Origin: Idiomarina aquatica
GTDB lineage: Bacteria; Pseudomonadota; Gammaproteobacteria; Enterobacterales; Alteromonadaceae
Length of the DNA stretch: 64,000 nt
NCBI RefSeq assembly: GCF_003987185.1
Contig: NZ_PIPS01000003.1
Coordinates: 124,001 to 188,000, forward strand
Direction: 5' to 3'
Position numbers and translations under genes: made by a program. Below the pieces are notes generated by a model. It saw only the letters and a program-made list of their open reading frames with translations. It made no database searches and was not told the DNA's origin. Below, piece by piece: positions 17,724 through 27,152 of this stretch. Positions within the stretch are counted from its first letter, which is position 1. Every line of letters begins with the position of its first letter.

Positions 17724-19076
17724 TTACACCACGCCCTGCTGTAACATCGCATCTGCGACTTTGCGGAAGCCGGCGATGTTCGCGCCCAGCGCTAAATTCG
17801 AAGGATGATCGAACTCTTCGGCGGCGCGCTTACAGTCGCGATAAATACTGCGCATGATGCGTTGCAATTTGTCGTCGACTTCTTCAAAGCTCCATTTCTG
17901 CATACTCGCGTTTTGTGCCATTTCCAGTTGACTGGTGGCAACACCTCCGGCATTTGCAGCCTTACCGGGTGCATAGGCGGTATTGCTCTCGATGAATAAG
18001 TCGACAGCATTCTGCGTGCAGGGCATATTGGCACCCTCAACAATGTAGCGGCAGCCGTTCTCGAGCAGCGCCTGTGCATCTTTCTCGGTCAGTTCGTTTT
18101 GCGTTGCGCAAGGGAAGGCGATATCGGCCTCGTAGCGCCATACCTGATGCCCGTCCTCGGGGTAGTCCTCACGAGCGGTATAGTGTGCATTACTGTGTGT
18201 TTCTAAATACGCTTCAAGACGATCGTGGTTTTCTTCTTTAATGCGTTTGACGAGGTCCAGATCAATACCGGCTTCGTGGTAAATCGTACCGCTGGAATCC
18301 GAACAGGAAACCGGTTTGGCACCAAGCTCGTAGAGTTTTTCCATCGCATAAATCGCAACGTTACCAGAGCCCGAAACCAGGCAGCGTTTGTCATTCATGG
18401 ATTCATTGTTGTCGCCCAACAAGCATTGTGCGAAATAAACAGCGCCGTAACCGGTGGCTTCTTTGCGCACATGGGAGCCTCCCCACAACGCGCTCTTGCC
18501 GGTGAGTACGCCGTCGAAGCGATTGACCAGACGTTTGTACTGGCCAAATAAATAGCCGATTTCACGGGTGCCGACACCAATATCACCGGCAGGGACATCG
18601 GTGTTGGGGCCAATATGACGGTGCAGCTCGTTCATAAAGGATTGGCAGAAACGCATGATTTCGCCATCAGACTTTCCTTTTGGATCAAAGTTGGCACCGC
18701 CTTTACCACCGCCAATGGGTAAGCCGGTCAGGGCATTTTTAAAAATCTGTTCAAAACCAAGAAACTTAATGATGCCGGCATTAACACTGGGGTGAAAACG
18801 CAAGCCACCTTTATAAGGCCCCAGCGCCGAATTGAATTCAATTCGATAGCCCTTATTCACCTGCACTTGGCCGTTATCATCAACCCAAGGTACGCGGAAC
18901 ATAATCTGCCGCTCAGGCTCAACTAAGCGCTCGATGATGCCTTGTTCACGGTACTTGGGACGTTCGGAGATAACCGGTTCGATGGATTCCAGGACTTCCT
19001 CCACCGCTTGATAAAATTCTGATTGGGCGGGACTGGTTTGTTTGAGTTTTTCAATCGTTTCTTTAATAAAGCTCAT
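17724..19076 (-). CDS. gdhA: NADP-specific glutamate dehydrogenase
   Basis: GdhA makes glutamate from 2-oxoglutarate and ammonium with NADPH in the cytoplasm. At 450 residues it has the usual length of the hexameric bacterial enzyme. Visible motifs are the substrate loop GLPIGGGKGGANFDPKGKSD with the catalytic Lys, PAGDIGVGTREIGYLFGQYK, and the nucleotide fold GSGNVAIYAMEKL. It is probably transcribed with the DUF3750 gene just downstream. The region upstream (19077-19209), shared with the divergent YdgA-like gene, is AT-rich and shows no operator I can name. Confidence 0.96.
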   Translation of the reverse strand: MSFIKETIEKLKQTSPAQSEFYQAVEEVLESIEPVISERPKYREQGIIERLVEPERQIMFRVPWVDDNGQVQVNKGYRIEFNSALGPYKGGLRFHPSVNAGIIKFLGFEQIFKNALTGLPIGGGKGGANFDPKGKSDGEIMRFCQSFMNELHRHIGPNTDVPAGDIGVGTREIGYLFGQYKRLVNRFDGVLTGKSALWGGSHVRKEATGYGAVYFAQCLLGDNNESMNDKRCLVSGSGNVAIYAMEKLYELGAKPVSCSDSSGTIYHEAGIDLDLVKRIKEENHDRLEAYLETHSNAHYTAREDYPEDGHQVWRYEADIAFPCATQNELTEKDAQALLENGCRYIVEGANMPCTQNAVDLFIESNTAYAPGKAANAGGVATSQLEMAQNASMQKWSFEEVDDKLQRIMRSIYRDCKRAAEEFDHPSNLALGANIAGFRKVADAMLQQGVV

Positions 19077-19209
19077 AATGGTCCCTATTTGTGATGCTTG
19101 TGGTTGATTGCTTAATTACTACTGTATCCACTCAACTCTGGATTATTTCAATAAAGAAAGATAGGATTTATCACTTCCTGAAACAAAAAAACAACAAGTT
19201 AATATAAAT

Positions 19210-20604
19210 ATGAATTTAAAAAAACCGGTATTAGGGATTCTCAGTGTGGGCGTTGCCGCAGTCTTAGTTGCGCCTCATTTTATTGGTCAGCAGGCGGAGC
19301 AAGATATCAACGCATTGGTCGCAGCGGTGAACAATAACCCGGTGCACCAGCTTGAACTGAAATCTTACCAACGTGGCTGGTTTAGTTCGAAGGCCATATT
19401 TGAACATTCGATGCAAATGGCTGACTTTGATCAAAGCGGCGGCACTAAAATGACAGAGGTTCGCAGTGGTGAAGTGGTGCTGGACTTACAACACGGTCCT
19501 GTGTTGACGGACTATGATGCGGGTTTAGGACTGCTGTCCTGGCAGTTGCAGGCGGCCGATGAACGATTAAGGGCAAATTTGACCTGGAATGACGGCGAAC
19601 CACTTTACCAGATGATTGGCTCGATGAATCTGGTCGGCAGCGGACAGTATCACGATCGGATTGCGGGGCTGGTATACCGCGACGCAGCTAGTGATATGAC
19701 GATTGAACTTAACGACTACCGTGGTAACGGGGAGTTTGGTGCCGAGCAATTCGCTTACCAAGGGACGAATAAACGATTCCGCGTGGATATTGCCGGTGAA
19801 AGTGTGCAAATAGATGATCTGACGTTCGCCACTGAAGCAAAGGGTACGCTCGCGGAAGCGTTAACTTCGCAACTGCTGGAATCTGAAGTGGTGCTGAACA
19901 TTGCAAAGGCATCGACGCCGGCCTTTTCGATGAGGGATGTTCAGCTTGATGCGAAGAGTGAGTTGTCGGACAACGGCGAAACCCTGGATATCAGTTTTGT
20001 CACCAATATTAATAACATCACCTCAGCAACCGGCGACTGGAACAACTTAGCGCTAGCGATGGAAATGCGGCGTGTTGATGTCGCCTTTATGCAGGCTTAC
20101 CAAGAAACGGTTAATGATGCATACAGTGCTGATGTTGAAGAGATGCAAGAGCAATTGCAGGCGTTAATGAAAGAACATTTAGAGCCTGTCGTTGCAGCGG
20201 ATCCTGAATTTATCATCAGTGAGCTGAGTGGGCAGGCACCGGATGGTCAATTTGACGGCGAGTTATCGGTAAAACTGGCGGAAAATGCGGCAGCAGAAAT
20301 GGTGAATGCCAGCGGTGATTATTGGTTAAAACAGCTGTTGGCAGAAGGCTATATGCAGATGGATAAAGCCTTGTTACGCAATGCGTTTATCATGCAGTTA
20401 GAAACGGCATTGGCGGCTCAAATGCCTAATCAAGATATGCAGTCAGAGCAAATTCAGTCGATGCTGAATCAGCAAGCTGAACAGGTCATTGGTGTCTATT
20501 TGCAACAAGGTTTTATTGAAGAGCAAGAGCAGCAGTACCGGAGTGCCATCGAATTACAGAATGGTGTGCTGTTACTGAACGGTAATTCGATTCCTCTTAT
20601 CTAA
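19210..20604 (+). CDS. YdgA-like DUF945 family protein
   Basis: This 464-residue protein has one N-terminal membrane segment (VLGILSVGVAAVLVAPHFIG), probably an uncleaved anchor, and a long periplasmic part. The ELKSYQRGWFSSKAIFEHS region is the hallmark of the DUF945/YdgA family, and the C-terminus is rich in helices and Gln. The function is unknown; E. coli YdgA is an inner-membrane-associated periplasmic protein. It is a single gene followed by a hairpin at 20621-20640. Confidence 0.85.
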   Translation: MNLKKPVLGILSVGVAAVLVAPHFIGQQAEQDINALVAAVNNNPVHQLELKSYQRGWFSSKAIFEHSMQMADFDQSGGTKMTEVRSGEVVLDLQHGPVLTDYDAGLGLLSWQLQAADERLRANLTWNDGEPLYQMIGSMNLVGSGQYHDRIAGLVYRDAASDMTIELNDYRGNGEFGAEQFAYQGTNKRFRVDIAGESVQIDDLTFATEAKGTLAEALTSQLLESEVVLNIAKASTPAFSMRDVQLDAKSELSDNGETLDISFVTNINNITSATGDWNNLALAMEMRRVDVAFMQAYQETVNDAYSADVEEMQEQLQALMKEHLEPVVAADPEFIISELSGQAPDGQFDGELSVKLAENAAAEMVNASGDYWLKQLLAEGYMQMDKALLRNAFIMQLETALAAQMPNQDMQSEQIQSMLNQQAEQVIGVYLQQGFIEEQEQQYRSAIELQNGVLLLNGNSIPLI

Positions 20605-20620
20605 TCTAGCTGTTAAGGAT

Positions 20621-20640
20621 TGGGGTCCTCAGAGACCCCA
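20621..20640 (+). terminator. Hairpin after the YdgA-like gene
   Basis: TGGGGTC and GACCCCA form a seven-base stem around a six-base loop, 17 bases after the stop codon. The following bases (TTACCTCTAT) are only moderately T-rich, so this is a weak intrinsic terminator at best. Confidence 0.45.
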
Positions 20641-20765
20641 TTACCTCTATATCCACCTCATTTTCTACTCCCGCCTTGGTTAAATCTGTATTTTCATAAA
20701 TTGTTCATTGTGCAACCAGTTTAATTGCGACAAAATGACACAGTGACTTTGCTAGAACGCAAACG

Positions 20766-20779
20766 AATAAGCATATAAC
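20766..20779 (+). promoter_or_regulatory. Shared operator-like motif, copy 1 (cytochrome bd operon)
   Basis: AATAAGCATATAAC lies 32 bases upstream of the DUF3365 start codon (20812). The same 14 bases occur at 29833-29846, and 13 of them occur inverted at 29997-30009. Each copy lies 32-48 bases upstream of a gene linked to respiration or persulfide removal. The core is an imperfect inverted repeat (ATA-N4-TAT), which fits an ArsR-type dimer (inference). Confidence 0.6.
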
Positions 20780-20811
20780 ATCACATGAGTTTCCAACCTT
20801 TGGAGTGGCCG

Positions 20812-21360
20812 ATGATGTTTAACAACTTTTTACGAATCTCCGGTATAGCCTTACTGTTAACCGGTTCTTCTCTGGCTTTAGCCGGCGATGAACCCTATCA
20901 ACAAGCGGTGCAGCAATTGCAGCAGCGGCTTGGCAAGGTACTCATGCATACCATTAAGACCGAAGGCCATGTGGCTGCGATTAGGGTCTGTAACGAGCAA
21001 GCCCCTCAAATTGCCCAAGCGGTCGGTAGCGATCTTAACTTGGAAGTAGGGCGTACCGCATTAAGGGTGCGTAATCCGAAAAATGCTCCAACAGCACGTC
21101 AACGTGACGTCTTGCAACAGTTTGTAGAACAGTGGCAACACACAAAAAATGTTGTGCCAACGGCAACCTATACCAACGATCAAGGCCAGCAAGTTTGGAT
21201 GCAGGCGATTGTCATGCAACCGCAGTGTGCCGCCTGCCACGGTAGCAATATTGAACCGGCTCTGAAGCAAGCCATTGTTGAGCGCTATCCGGAAGATGCC
21301 GCAACGAACTTTGAGGTTGGACAAATTCGGGGCGCATTTGTTGTAAAGTCTTCACAATAA
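20812..21360 (+). CDS. DUF3365 periplasmic haem-binding protein
   Basis: This is an exported protein of about 182 residues. The signal peptide ends near SLALAG. The mature domain is a DUF3365 (Tll0287-like) fold with a CxxCH c-type haem motif (QCAACHGSN), so a covalently bound haem in the periplasm is expected. ATG 20812 is chosen because GGAG lies six bases upstream; ATG 20785 has no such site. It is the first gene of the cytochrome bd operon, 61 bases before cydA. Family members are proposed redox or gas sensors, so it could report on, or pass electrons near, the terminal oxidase (inference). Confidence 0.87.
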   Translation: MMFNNFLRISGIALLLTGSSLALAGDEPYQQAVQQLQQRLGKVLMHTIKTEGHVAAIRVCNEQAPQIAQAVGSDLNLEVGRTALRVRNPKNAPTARQRDVLQQFVEQWQHTKNVVPTATYTNDQGQQVWMQAIVMQPQCAACHGSNIEPALKQAIVERYPEDAATNFEVGQIRGAFVVKSSQ

Positions 21361-21421
21361 CCATGTAATTTATATGGATATAAAGTAGACTGATATTAGT
21401 ATCTGATGAGGAGTTCTAATT

Positions 21422-22804
21422 ATGGAACTTGATCCGCTGTTACTTTCGCGAATTCAGTTCGCGTTCGTTGTTTCCTTCCATGCTATCTTTCCGGTCTTCA
21501 CTATCGGGCTGGCATCCTACATTGCCTTGATTTACGGACTTGCCTTTAAAACCAATGATCCCAAGTGGGAGCGCCTTGGTGGATTCTGGACTCAGGTATT
21601 TGCGGTTGTGTTTGGTATGGGGGTGGTTTCCGGTATTGTCATGTCGTTTCAGTTCGGCACCAACTGGAGTAACTTTTCGCTGGCAACCGCAAACTTTCTG
21701 GGGCCGGTATTGAGTTATGAGGTGGTGACGGCGTTCTTCCTTGAAGCGGCTTTCCTTGGGGTGCTGTTATTTGGCAGAGGCAAGGTACCTAACGGAGTGC
21801 ATTTCTTTGCCGCGTTGATGGTGTCGATAGGAACCTTCATTTCTTCATTCTGGATCCTTTCAGCCAACAGTTGGATGCAAACGCCGGCAGGGGTTGAGGT
21901 GCGTGATGGGATATACCATGTGGTCGATTGGTCAACAGCGATTTTCAATGACTCGTTCTGGTATCGTTTTGCCCACATGGGGCTAGCCTCGTTTCTTACC
22001 GGCGGCTTTGTGGTTGCTGGTGTCAGCGCCTGGTTCCTGATTCAGAAGCGTGACACAGAGCTGCACCGTAAAGCATTATCCATGACCTTATGGTTACTGT
22101 TGTTATTAACGCCATTACAAGTATTCATTGGTGACCTGCATGGTTTGAACACGTTAAAACATCAACCGACAAAGGTTGCAGCAATGGAAGGCAATTGGGA
22201 CACCCAGAAGGGGGCGCCGTTGCTGCTGTTTGCGATTCCGGATCAAGAGCAGCAAACCAACCATTTTGAAGTGGGTATCCCTAAGCTCGCGAGCTTCATT
22301 CTCACCCACGACTGGGACGGTGAGATTCCCGGCGTCAAGGAGCAACCTCCCGAGCTACAGCCGAATGTTCCCATTGTATTCTGGTCGTTCCGCGTCATGG
22401 TCGCGATGGGGTTACTCATGGTGCTGGTCGCTGTGATTGGGTTGTTCTTGCGTCGTAACCGCGCATACATGCACAGCCGCTGGTATTTGCAAACGCTGCG
22501 ACTGATGACGTTGAGTCCTTTTATTGCCGTCTTGGCGGGGTGGTTTGTTACTGAGGTTGGACGAGCGCCTTATTTGGTCTACGGACAAATGACTCAGGCT
22601 GAGGGACTGACTCCGTCGCTAACCGGCGGTATGGCGTTGTTTACTCTCATTGGCTACTTTTTGGTTTATGCCTGCGTGTTTGCTGCGGGTGCCTATTACC
22701 TCACGCGGGTCATCCGTACAGGTACTGAGGGCGCGGAACAGCATGATGACGATAAACATCGTGCCAAACGTCCGCTGTCTGCCGCAGAAGCCAGTTTTGA
22801 TTAA
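21422..22804 (+). CDS. cydA: Cytochrome bd-type quinol oxidase subunit I (CIO-like)
   Basis: This is the haem-carrying subunit of a bd-type quinol:oxygen oxidoreductase. It has 460 residues and multiple membrane segments. It starts at the haem b595 ligand region (His20 in SFHAIFPVFTIG), and FAHMGLASFLTGG carries the next His. The quinol loop is short, as in the cyanide-insensitive (CioA) branch. The usually conserved GRQPW motif reads GRAPY here (EVGRAPYLVYG). bd oxidases resist cyanide, NO and sulfide, which fits the neighbouring persulfide genes and the shared operator. GAGGAG precedes the ATG. Confidence 0.95.
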   Translation: MELDPLLLSRIQFAFVVSFHAIFPVFTIGLASYIALIYGLAFKTNDPKWERLGGFWTQVFAVVFGMGVVSGIVMSFQFGTNWSNFSLATANFLGPVLSYEVVTAFFLEAAFLGVLLFGRGKVPNGVHFFAALMVSIGTFISSFWILSANSWMQTPAGVEVRDGIYHVVDWSTAIFNDSFWYRFAHMGLASFLTGGFVVAGVSAWFLIQKRDTELHRKALSMTLWLLLLLTPLQVFIGDLHGLNTLKHQPTKVAAMEGNWDTQKGAPLLLFAIPDQEQQTNHFEVGIPKLASFILTHDWDGEIPGVKEQPPELQPNVPIVFWSFRVMVAMGLLMVLVAVIGLFLRRNRAYMHSRWYLQTLRLMTLSPFIAVLAGWFVTEVGRAPYLVYGQMTQAEGLTPSLTGGMALFTLIGYFLVYACVFAAGAYYLTRVIRTGTEGAEQHDDDKHRAKRPLSAAEASFD

Positions 22805-22815
22805 AGGTGATTGCA

Positions 22816-23823
22816 ATGAGTGAACCGATTTTTGATTTAACCTATATTTGGGCCGCTATCATCGCCTTTGGCGTGATCATGTACGTGCTGATGGACGGTT
22901 TTGACCTGGGGCAGGGTATCTTGTTCATGTTTGCACCGAGCGATCACGATCGGGACATTATGATGAACTCGATTGCGCCGGTCTGGGACGGCAACGAGAC
23001 CTGGCTGGTACTCGGCGGAGCCGGGTTATTGGCTGCGTTTCCGCTGGTTTATTCGATATTTCTGCCGGCGCTATACATTGGTGTTTTTCTGTTACTCGCC
23101 GGACTGATATTCCGCGGTGTGGCGTTTGAGTTCCGCTTTAAAGCACATTCTTCCCGTTACCTATGGAACTGGTCATTTGCCATAGGTTCAACGGTAGCTG
23201 CCTTTGCGCAGGGTGCGGTAGTGGGTGCTTACATTCAAGGCTTCGAAACGGAAAATATGCGCTATGTTGGTGGTGCTCTGGATTGGTTAACACCATTCAC
23301 GGTGCTGACCGGGATCGGTCTGGTGGCCGGCTATGCCTTATTGGGAGCGACCTGGCTGATAATGAAATCAGAAGGCTCAACGCAGCAGTGGGCGTATAAG
23401 CTGGTGAAACCGTTATTGGCTGTGGTGTTGTTGATTTTCGTCGTCATCAGTATTTGGACGCCTTTTGTTGATGAATTTGTCGCTAACCGCTGGTTTGACG
23501 GTGTTTCACCCATCTGGCTGCTGCCGATCCTCGGTTTAGCCAGTGCGTTCTGGATTTACCGCTCCGTCAGTCAACGCCGTGAGGGCACGCCGTTTGTGGC
23601 AACGATGGCGTTGTTTGTGTTCACTTACTTAGGCTTGTTGGCCAGCAAGTGGCCTTATGTGGTGCCGCCAAGTTATACACTGGCCGATGCCGCATCGGCT
23701 CATGAGTCCCAGTTGTTCCTGCTGATTGGCTTACTGTTCGTGATACCTATCGTGCTGGTTTACACGGCATGGACCTATTGGGTGTTCCGCGGCAAAGTGA
23801 AGGCCGATCAAGGTTATCATTAA
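22816..23823 (+). CDS. cydB: Cytochrome bd-type quinol oxidase subunit II
   Basis: This 335-residue membrane protein pairs with subunit I. It shows the family landmarks YVLMDGFDLGQGIL near the N-terminus, WDGNETWLVLGGAGLLAAFP, and RGVAFEFRFKA. ATG 22816 is used because AAAGGTGA lies just upstream; a GTG at 22807 would fall inside that site. It starts 11 bases after cydA. Only nine bases separate it from cydD, so there is no room for a CydX/CydY small-subunit gene after it. Confidence 0.95.
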   Translation: MSEPIFDLTYIWAAIIAFGVIMYVLMDGFDLGQGILFMFAPSDHDRDIMMNSIAPVWDGNETWLVLGGAGLLAAFPLVYSIFLPALYIGVFLLLAGLIFRGVAFEFRFKAHSSRYLWNWSFAIGSTVAAFAQGAVVGAYIQGFETENMRYVGGALDWLTPFTVLTGIGLVAGYALLGATWLIMKSEGSTQQWAYKLVKPLLAVVLLIFVVISIWTPFVDEFVANRWFDGVSPIWLLPILGLASAFWIYRSVSQRREGTPFVATMALFVFTYLGLLASKWPYVVPPSYTLADAASAHESQLFLLIGLLFVIPIVLVYTAWTYWVFRGKVKADQGYH

Positions 23824-23832
23824 GGATACCCG

Positions 23833-25464
23833 ATGAGTACAGTTGCGGCGTCTGCGCACGCTTATTTGCAGCAACTTGCGCGGACAGTAAAGCGCCCCAT
23901 TATGTGGGCGTTTTGTTTTGGCTTAATCAAAACCGCTGTCATCGTTATTCAGTTGGCAATCGTGGCTTCGCTGGCTCATGAACTCTTTGTTCATGGGCGT
24001 GGGCTGGTGTCTCTGTTGCACCTGTTTATTTGGTTGGTGGTGTTCAGTTTTGCTCGCGCGGGTATCGGGCTACTGCAAAATGCCTGCCTACGGTTGGCCA
24101 CACAGACGGCAAGCCACCATGCGCGAACGCGGTTGCTTACCCGTTGGCGTCGGCAAATTGATGGTGGGGCGCAGCTGTCGGCTGCCGACGGAGCGCTACA
24201 GTTAGAACCCATTGAGTCATTAAAGGGGTATTTTAGCCGCTATCTGGTGCAGCAGTACTTGGTGTTTGCCTCGCCGCTACTCATCTTAATTGTCTGTTTT
24301 TCACTGAATCCTGTGGTTGGCGTACTGCTGTTATTATCCGGCCCGATCATTCCGCTGTTTATGGCGTTGGTCGGGATGGGCGCTGAGCGTTTAAGTCAAA
24401 AACACGCGGAGCAAACGTTTGCGTTAAGTCGTACCTTTACGGACAAGCTACGCAACGTGATAACGCTGAAGTTATTTAACGCCGGTGATGCGGCTTTGCA
24501 AGATGTCGCTGAAGCCGGCGAGGGTTATCGCAAAGCCACCCTGTCGACGCTAAAAGTGGCGTTTCTGTCGTCGGCGGTGTTGGAGTTTTTTTCGAGTGTG
24601 GCAATTGCCGGGGTAGCACTGTACGTTGGCTTTGGCTTACTGGGTTACATTGACTGGCTGGGCGCGGATGAACTGACGTTGTTCAGCGGTTTACTGGTGC
24701 TGTTGCTGGCGCCGGAATATTTTGCGCCGTTACGACAATTCGCGCAAAGTTATCACGACCGCGCCGCGGCCATTGGTGCTGCAACTCTGCTGTGCGATCC
24801 ACAACAAGCCCCTGGCTCTGATGGACAGCCCGCCGTTAACACGGGGTTGCCTGAGGGCTTGTCGTTTCGCTGGCAGAACTTATCGGTCATCTTAGCCGAA
24901 GGTAAACGCATAACTTATGGGGACGGCGAGATAGCGAAAGGCGGCCTTTGCGCAATCAGTGGTCATTCCGGTAGCGGAAAAACCACCTTGCTCAGGGTAT
25001 TGCTGAAGCAAATGCCCTATCAGGGCAACCTGATTTGTACCACGGAGATGTCACGTGGAGTGGCTTACTTTGCGCAACAGCCGTTTCTGATCGCAGGCAG
25101 TTTACGCGATAACATTAATCTGTTTGAACGTCACAGCGACGACACCATCATCGCAGGTTTGCGCCAAGTCGGGCTGGGGTATCTGCTGAGGTCTTTGCCC
25201 GAAGGGCTGGCAGCTAAACTTGGCGAAAAGGGACGCGGTCTGTCCGGCGGTGAACAGCGTCGCATTGCATTGCTGCGCTGCGTGCTGTCAGAACGGCGGA
25301 TTGTCATCGCCGACGAGCCCACTGAGAACCTGGACGACGTGTCTGCTGAGGTCATTTGCGACTGTTTAGTGGATTTAGCCGCAACGGGTAAAACCGTTAT
25401 TGTTGCCACTCATGACCCGAAACTGTTGGCGCGGGCAACTCATGTGATCGAGGTGACGGCATGA
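23833..25464 (+). CDS. cydD: ABC exporter subunit CydD (cysteine/glutathione export)
   Basis: This is half of the CydDC heterodimeric ABC exporter, which moves reduced thiols (cysteine, glutathione) to the periplasm and is required for bd oxidase assembly. It has 543 residues: an N-terminal six-helix membrane domain (about 20-300) and a C-terminal ATPase with Walker A (GHSGSGKTT), signature (LSGGEQRR) and Walker B (IVIADEPTE). The stop codon overlaps the cydC start by four bases, so the two are translationally coupled. Confidence 0.93.
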   Translation: MSTVAASAHAYLQQLARTVKRPIMWAFCFGLIKTAVIVIQLAIVASLAHELFVHGRGLVSLLHLFIWLVVFSFARAGIGLLQNACLRLATQTASHHARTRLLTRWRRQIDGGAQLSAADGALQLEPIESLKGYFSRYLVQQYLVFASPLLILIVCFSLNPVVGVLLLLSGPIIPLFMALVGMGAERLSQKHAEQTFALSRTFTDKLRNVITLKLFNAGDAALQDVAEAGEGYRKATLSTLKVAFLSSAVLEFFSSVAIAGVALYVGFGLLGYIDWLGADELTLFSGLLVLLLAPEYFAPLRQFAQSYHDRAAAIGAATLLCDPQQAPGSDGQPAVNTGLPEGLSFRWQNLSVILAEGKRITYGDGEIAKGGLCAISGHSGSGKTTLLRVLLKQMPYQGNLICTTEMSRGVAYFAQQPFLIAGSLRDNINLFERHSDDTIIAGLRQVGLGYLLRSLPEGLAAKLGEKGRGLSGGEQRRIALLRCVLSERRIVIADEPTENLDDVSAEVICDCLVDLAATGKTVIVATHDPKLLARATHVIEVTA

Positions 25465-27098
25465 TACGAAGGGACTGGCGGTTTTTGCGGCCGTGGCTAA
25501 AACAAGTAAAAGGTACTCGTTGGTCGTTGTTATTAGGCCTGTTGCTGGCCTTGGCAACGGCACTGTTCGGAATTGGTCTGTTGTCGCTTTCAGGGTGGTT
25601 TATCACTGCGGCGGCGCTGTATGTGGCCTTTGATATTTATTCGCCCGGTGCGGGGATTCGGTTCTTTGCGATAGCACGCACCGTCAGTCGCTACGTTGAG
25701 CGGTTGGTTAATCATGATGTCGTGCTTGCCTTGCAGGCTCGCTGGCGAGTGGCTCTATTTAAACGCCTGCAGGCACAGCCGCTGGGTCGTTTATTAAGAT
25801 TGCGTGTGGCGGATGCGGTGCAGCAATTGACTCGTAATTTGGATGCGCTGGATAACCTGTTGTTACGGCTGCTGCTACCGGGGCTCGTGTTTACCATCGC
25901 CTCATTGTTGCTGGCGTTGTTCTGGAGCTTTTATAACCCGGTGTTAGCCGTGCTCGCCATTGGCGGCTGGCTCGCGGTATTGCTGTTTAGTGTGCGCTTA
26001 GCCGCAACAACGCGAACGTTGGCGGTACAACAGCTGCGCGTTGCAGAGCGTTTACGGCGCAGTGCCATGAATACCACAGAGTCCATAACCGAGCTTATGG
26101 CCTGGAACGTTTACCCGGACTATGAGCAGGCGTTATTGCAACAGGCTGATAGACAAGAGCGGCTTGATAATCGGCAGTTGTTACTGCAGCACCGGTGCCT
26201 GTATAAGGTCGAAATTTTTGCGCAGTTGCTGTTTTTACTGGTACTGGGCTTGGTTATTACTGAGTTCGAGCAAGGGCAGCTTATGAGTGCGGAGGTGATT
26301 ATGTTGTTGCTCTCGGCATTCGCATGGCAGGAGCTGGCAACCGAGTTACCGACACAATGGGGTGGTTACGGAAAAACCTTAGCAGCGGCTAAGCGCTTGC
26401 TCAGGTTTGCCGGGCAAAATGAGCCGGAGCCGGCAACGGATGCAGCGCATTCCGGGGGCAACAAGTTTGCTCTGATACTGGAGCAGGTTCGTGTAATGCA
26501 GGCTGGACGGATGGTGGTAGACAATGTGTCGGCACACCTGCAAGCAGGCAAGGTGCATTGGATACAGGGGGCATCCGGTATCGGTAAAACCACGCTCGCC
26601 GAAGCCATTATGGGCTGGCGACCGCTGCATAGCGGCTCAGTTAGCCTACGACCGGCGGCCAGTACCGATGCGCACGTTGGCTACCTTACCCAGCAAAGCG
26701 AAATGTTTGATGACACCTTGCGCGCCAATCTGAACCCGTCCCGGCAACGCCTGAGCGATCAGGATTACTGGCAGGTCTTAAAGCTGCTGGAGCTGGATAG
26801 TCTGATCAGCAGCTTACCGTTAGCGTTAGATACGTTGGTTGGAAGCCGCGGAGTTATGTTTTCCGGAGGACAACGGCGGCGACTGGCGCTGGCGCGGGTG
26901 TTGCTCCAGAATCGGCCGATTCTACTGCTTGATGAACCCTTTGCCGGACTTGAACGACCGTTGGCGAAACGTCTGTTAGAGCGCTTAGTGAAAGCCTATC
27001 CCGATAAAACCTGGCTTATCATTAGCCACATTGGGCCGCAACAACTGAATAGCCCGAACGTGCCTGATGGGGAACGAATTCAGTTAGCATCTTACTAA
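25461..27098 (+). CDS. cydC: ABC exporter subunit CydC
   Basis: This is the second half of CydDC, 545 residues. The membrane domain begins WSLLLGLLLALATALFGIGL, and YVERLVNHDVVLALQARWRV is typical of CydC. The ATPase has Walker A (GASGIGKTT), signature (FSGGQRRR) and Walker B (ILLLDEPFA). It is the last gene of the DUF3365-cydABDC operon. Its stop codon runs into the A-tract of the convergent terminator at 27097-27137. Confidence 0.93.
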   Translation: MIRRDWRFLRPWLKQVKGTRWSLLLGLLLALATALFGIGLLSLSGWFITAAALYVAFDIYSPGAGIRFFAIARTVSRYVERLVNHDVVLALQARWRVALFKRLQAQPLGRLLRLRVADAVQQLTRNLDALDNLLLRLLLPGLVFTIASLLLALFWSFYNPVLAVLAIGGWLAVLLFSVRLAATTRTLAVQQLRVAERLRRSAMNTTESITELMAWNVYPDYEQALLQQADRQERLDNRQLLLQHRCLYKVEIFAQLLFLLVLGLVITEFEQGQLMSAEVIMLLLSAFAWQELATELPTQWGGYGKTLAAAKRLLRFAGQNEPEPATDAAHSGGNKFALILEQVRVMQAGRMVVDNVSAHLQAGKVHWIQGASGIGKTTLAEAIMGWRPLHSGSVSLRPAASTDAHVGYLTQQSEMFDDTLRANLNPSRQRLSDQDYWQVLKLLELDSLISSLPLALDTLVGSRGVMFSGGQRRRLALARVLLQNRPILLLDEPFAGLERPLAKRLLERLVKAYPDKTWLIISHIGPQQLNSPNVPDGERIQLASY

Positions 27099-27137
27099 AA
27101 AAAGCGGCGACTACCGGAGAGAGTGAGTAGCCGCCGC
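27097..27137 (-). terminator. Intrinsic terminator of the leftward sulfur operon
   Basis: The arms 27104-27114 and 27127-27137 (GCGGCGACTAC / GTAGCCGCCGC) pair with one mismatch. On the minus strand the stem is followed by seven T. This is a standard Rho-independent terminator 16 bases after the stop of the gene at 27153-28898. It may also stop transcripts from cydC. Confidence 0.8.
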
Positions 27138-27152
27138 TGGGTTGGGAAAGCG

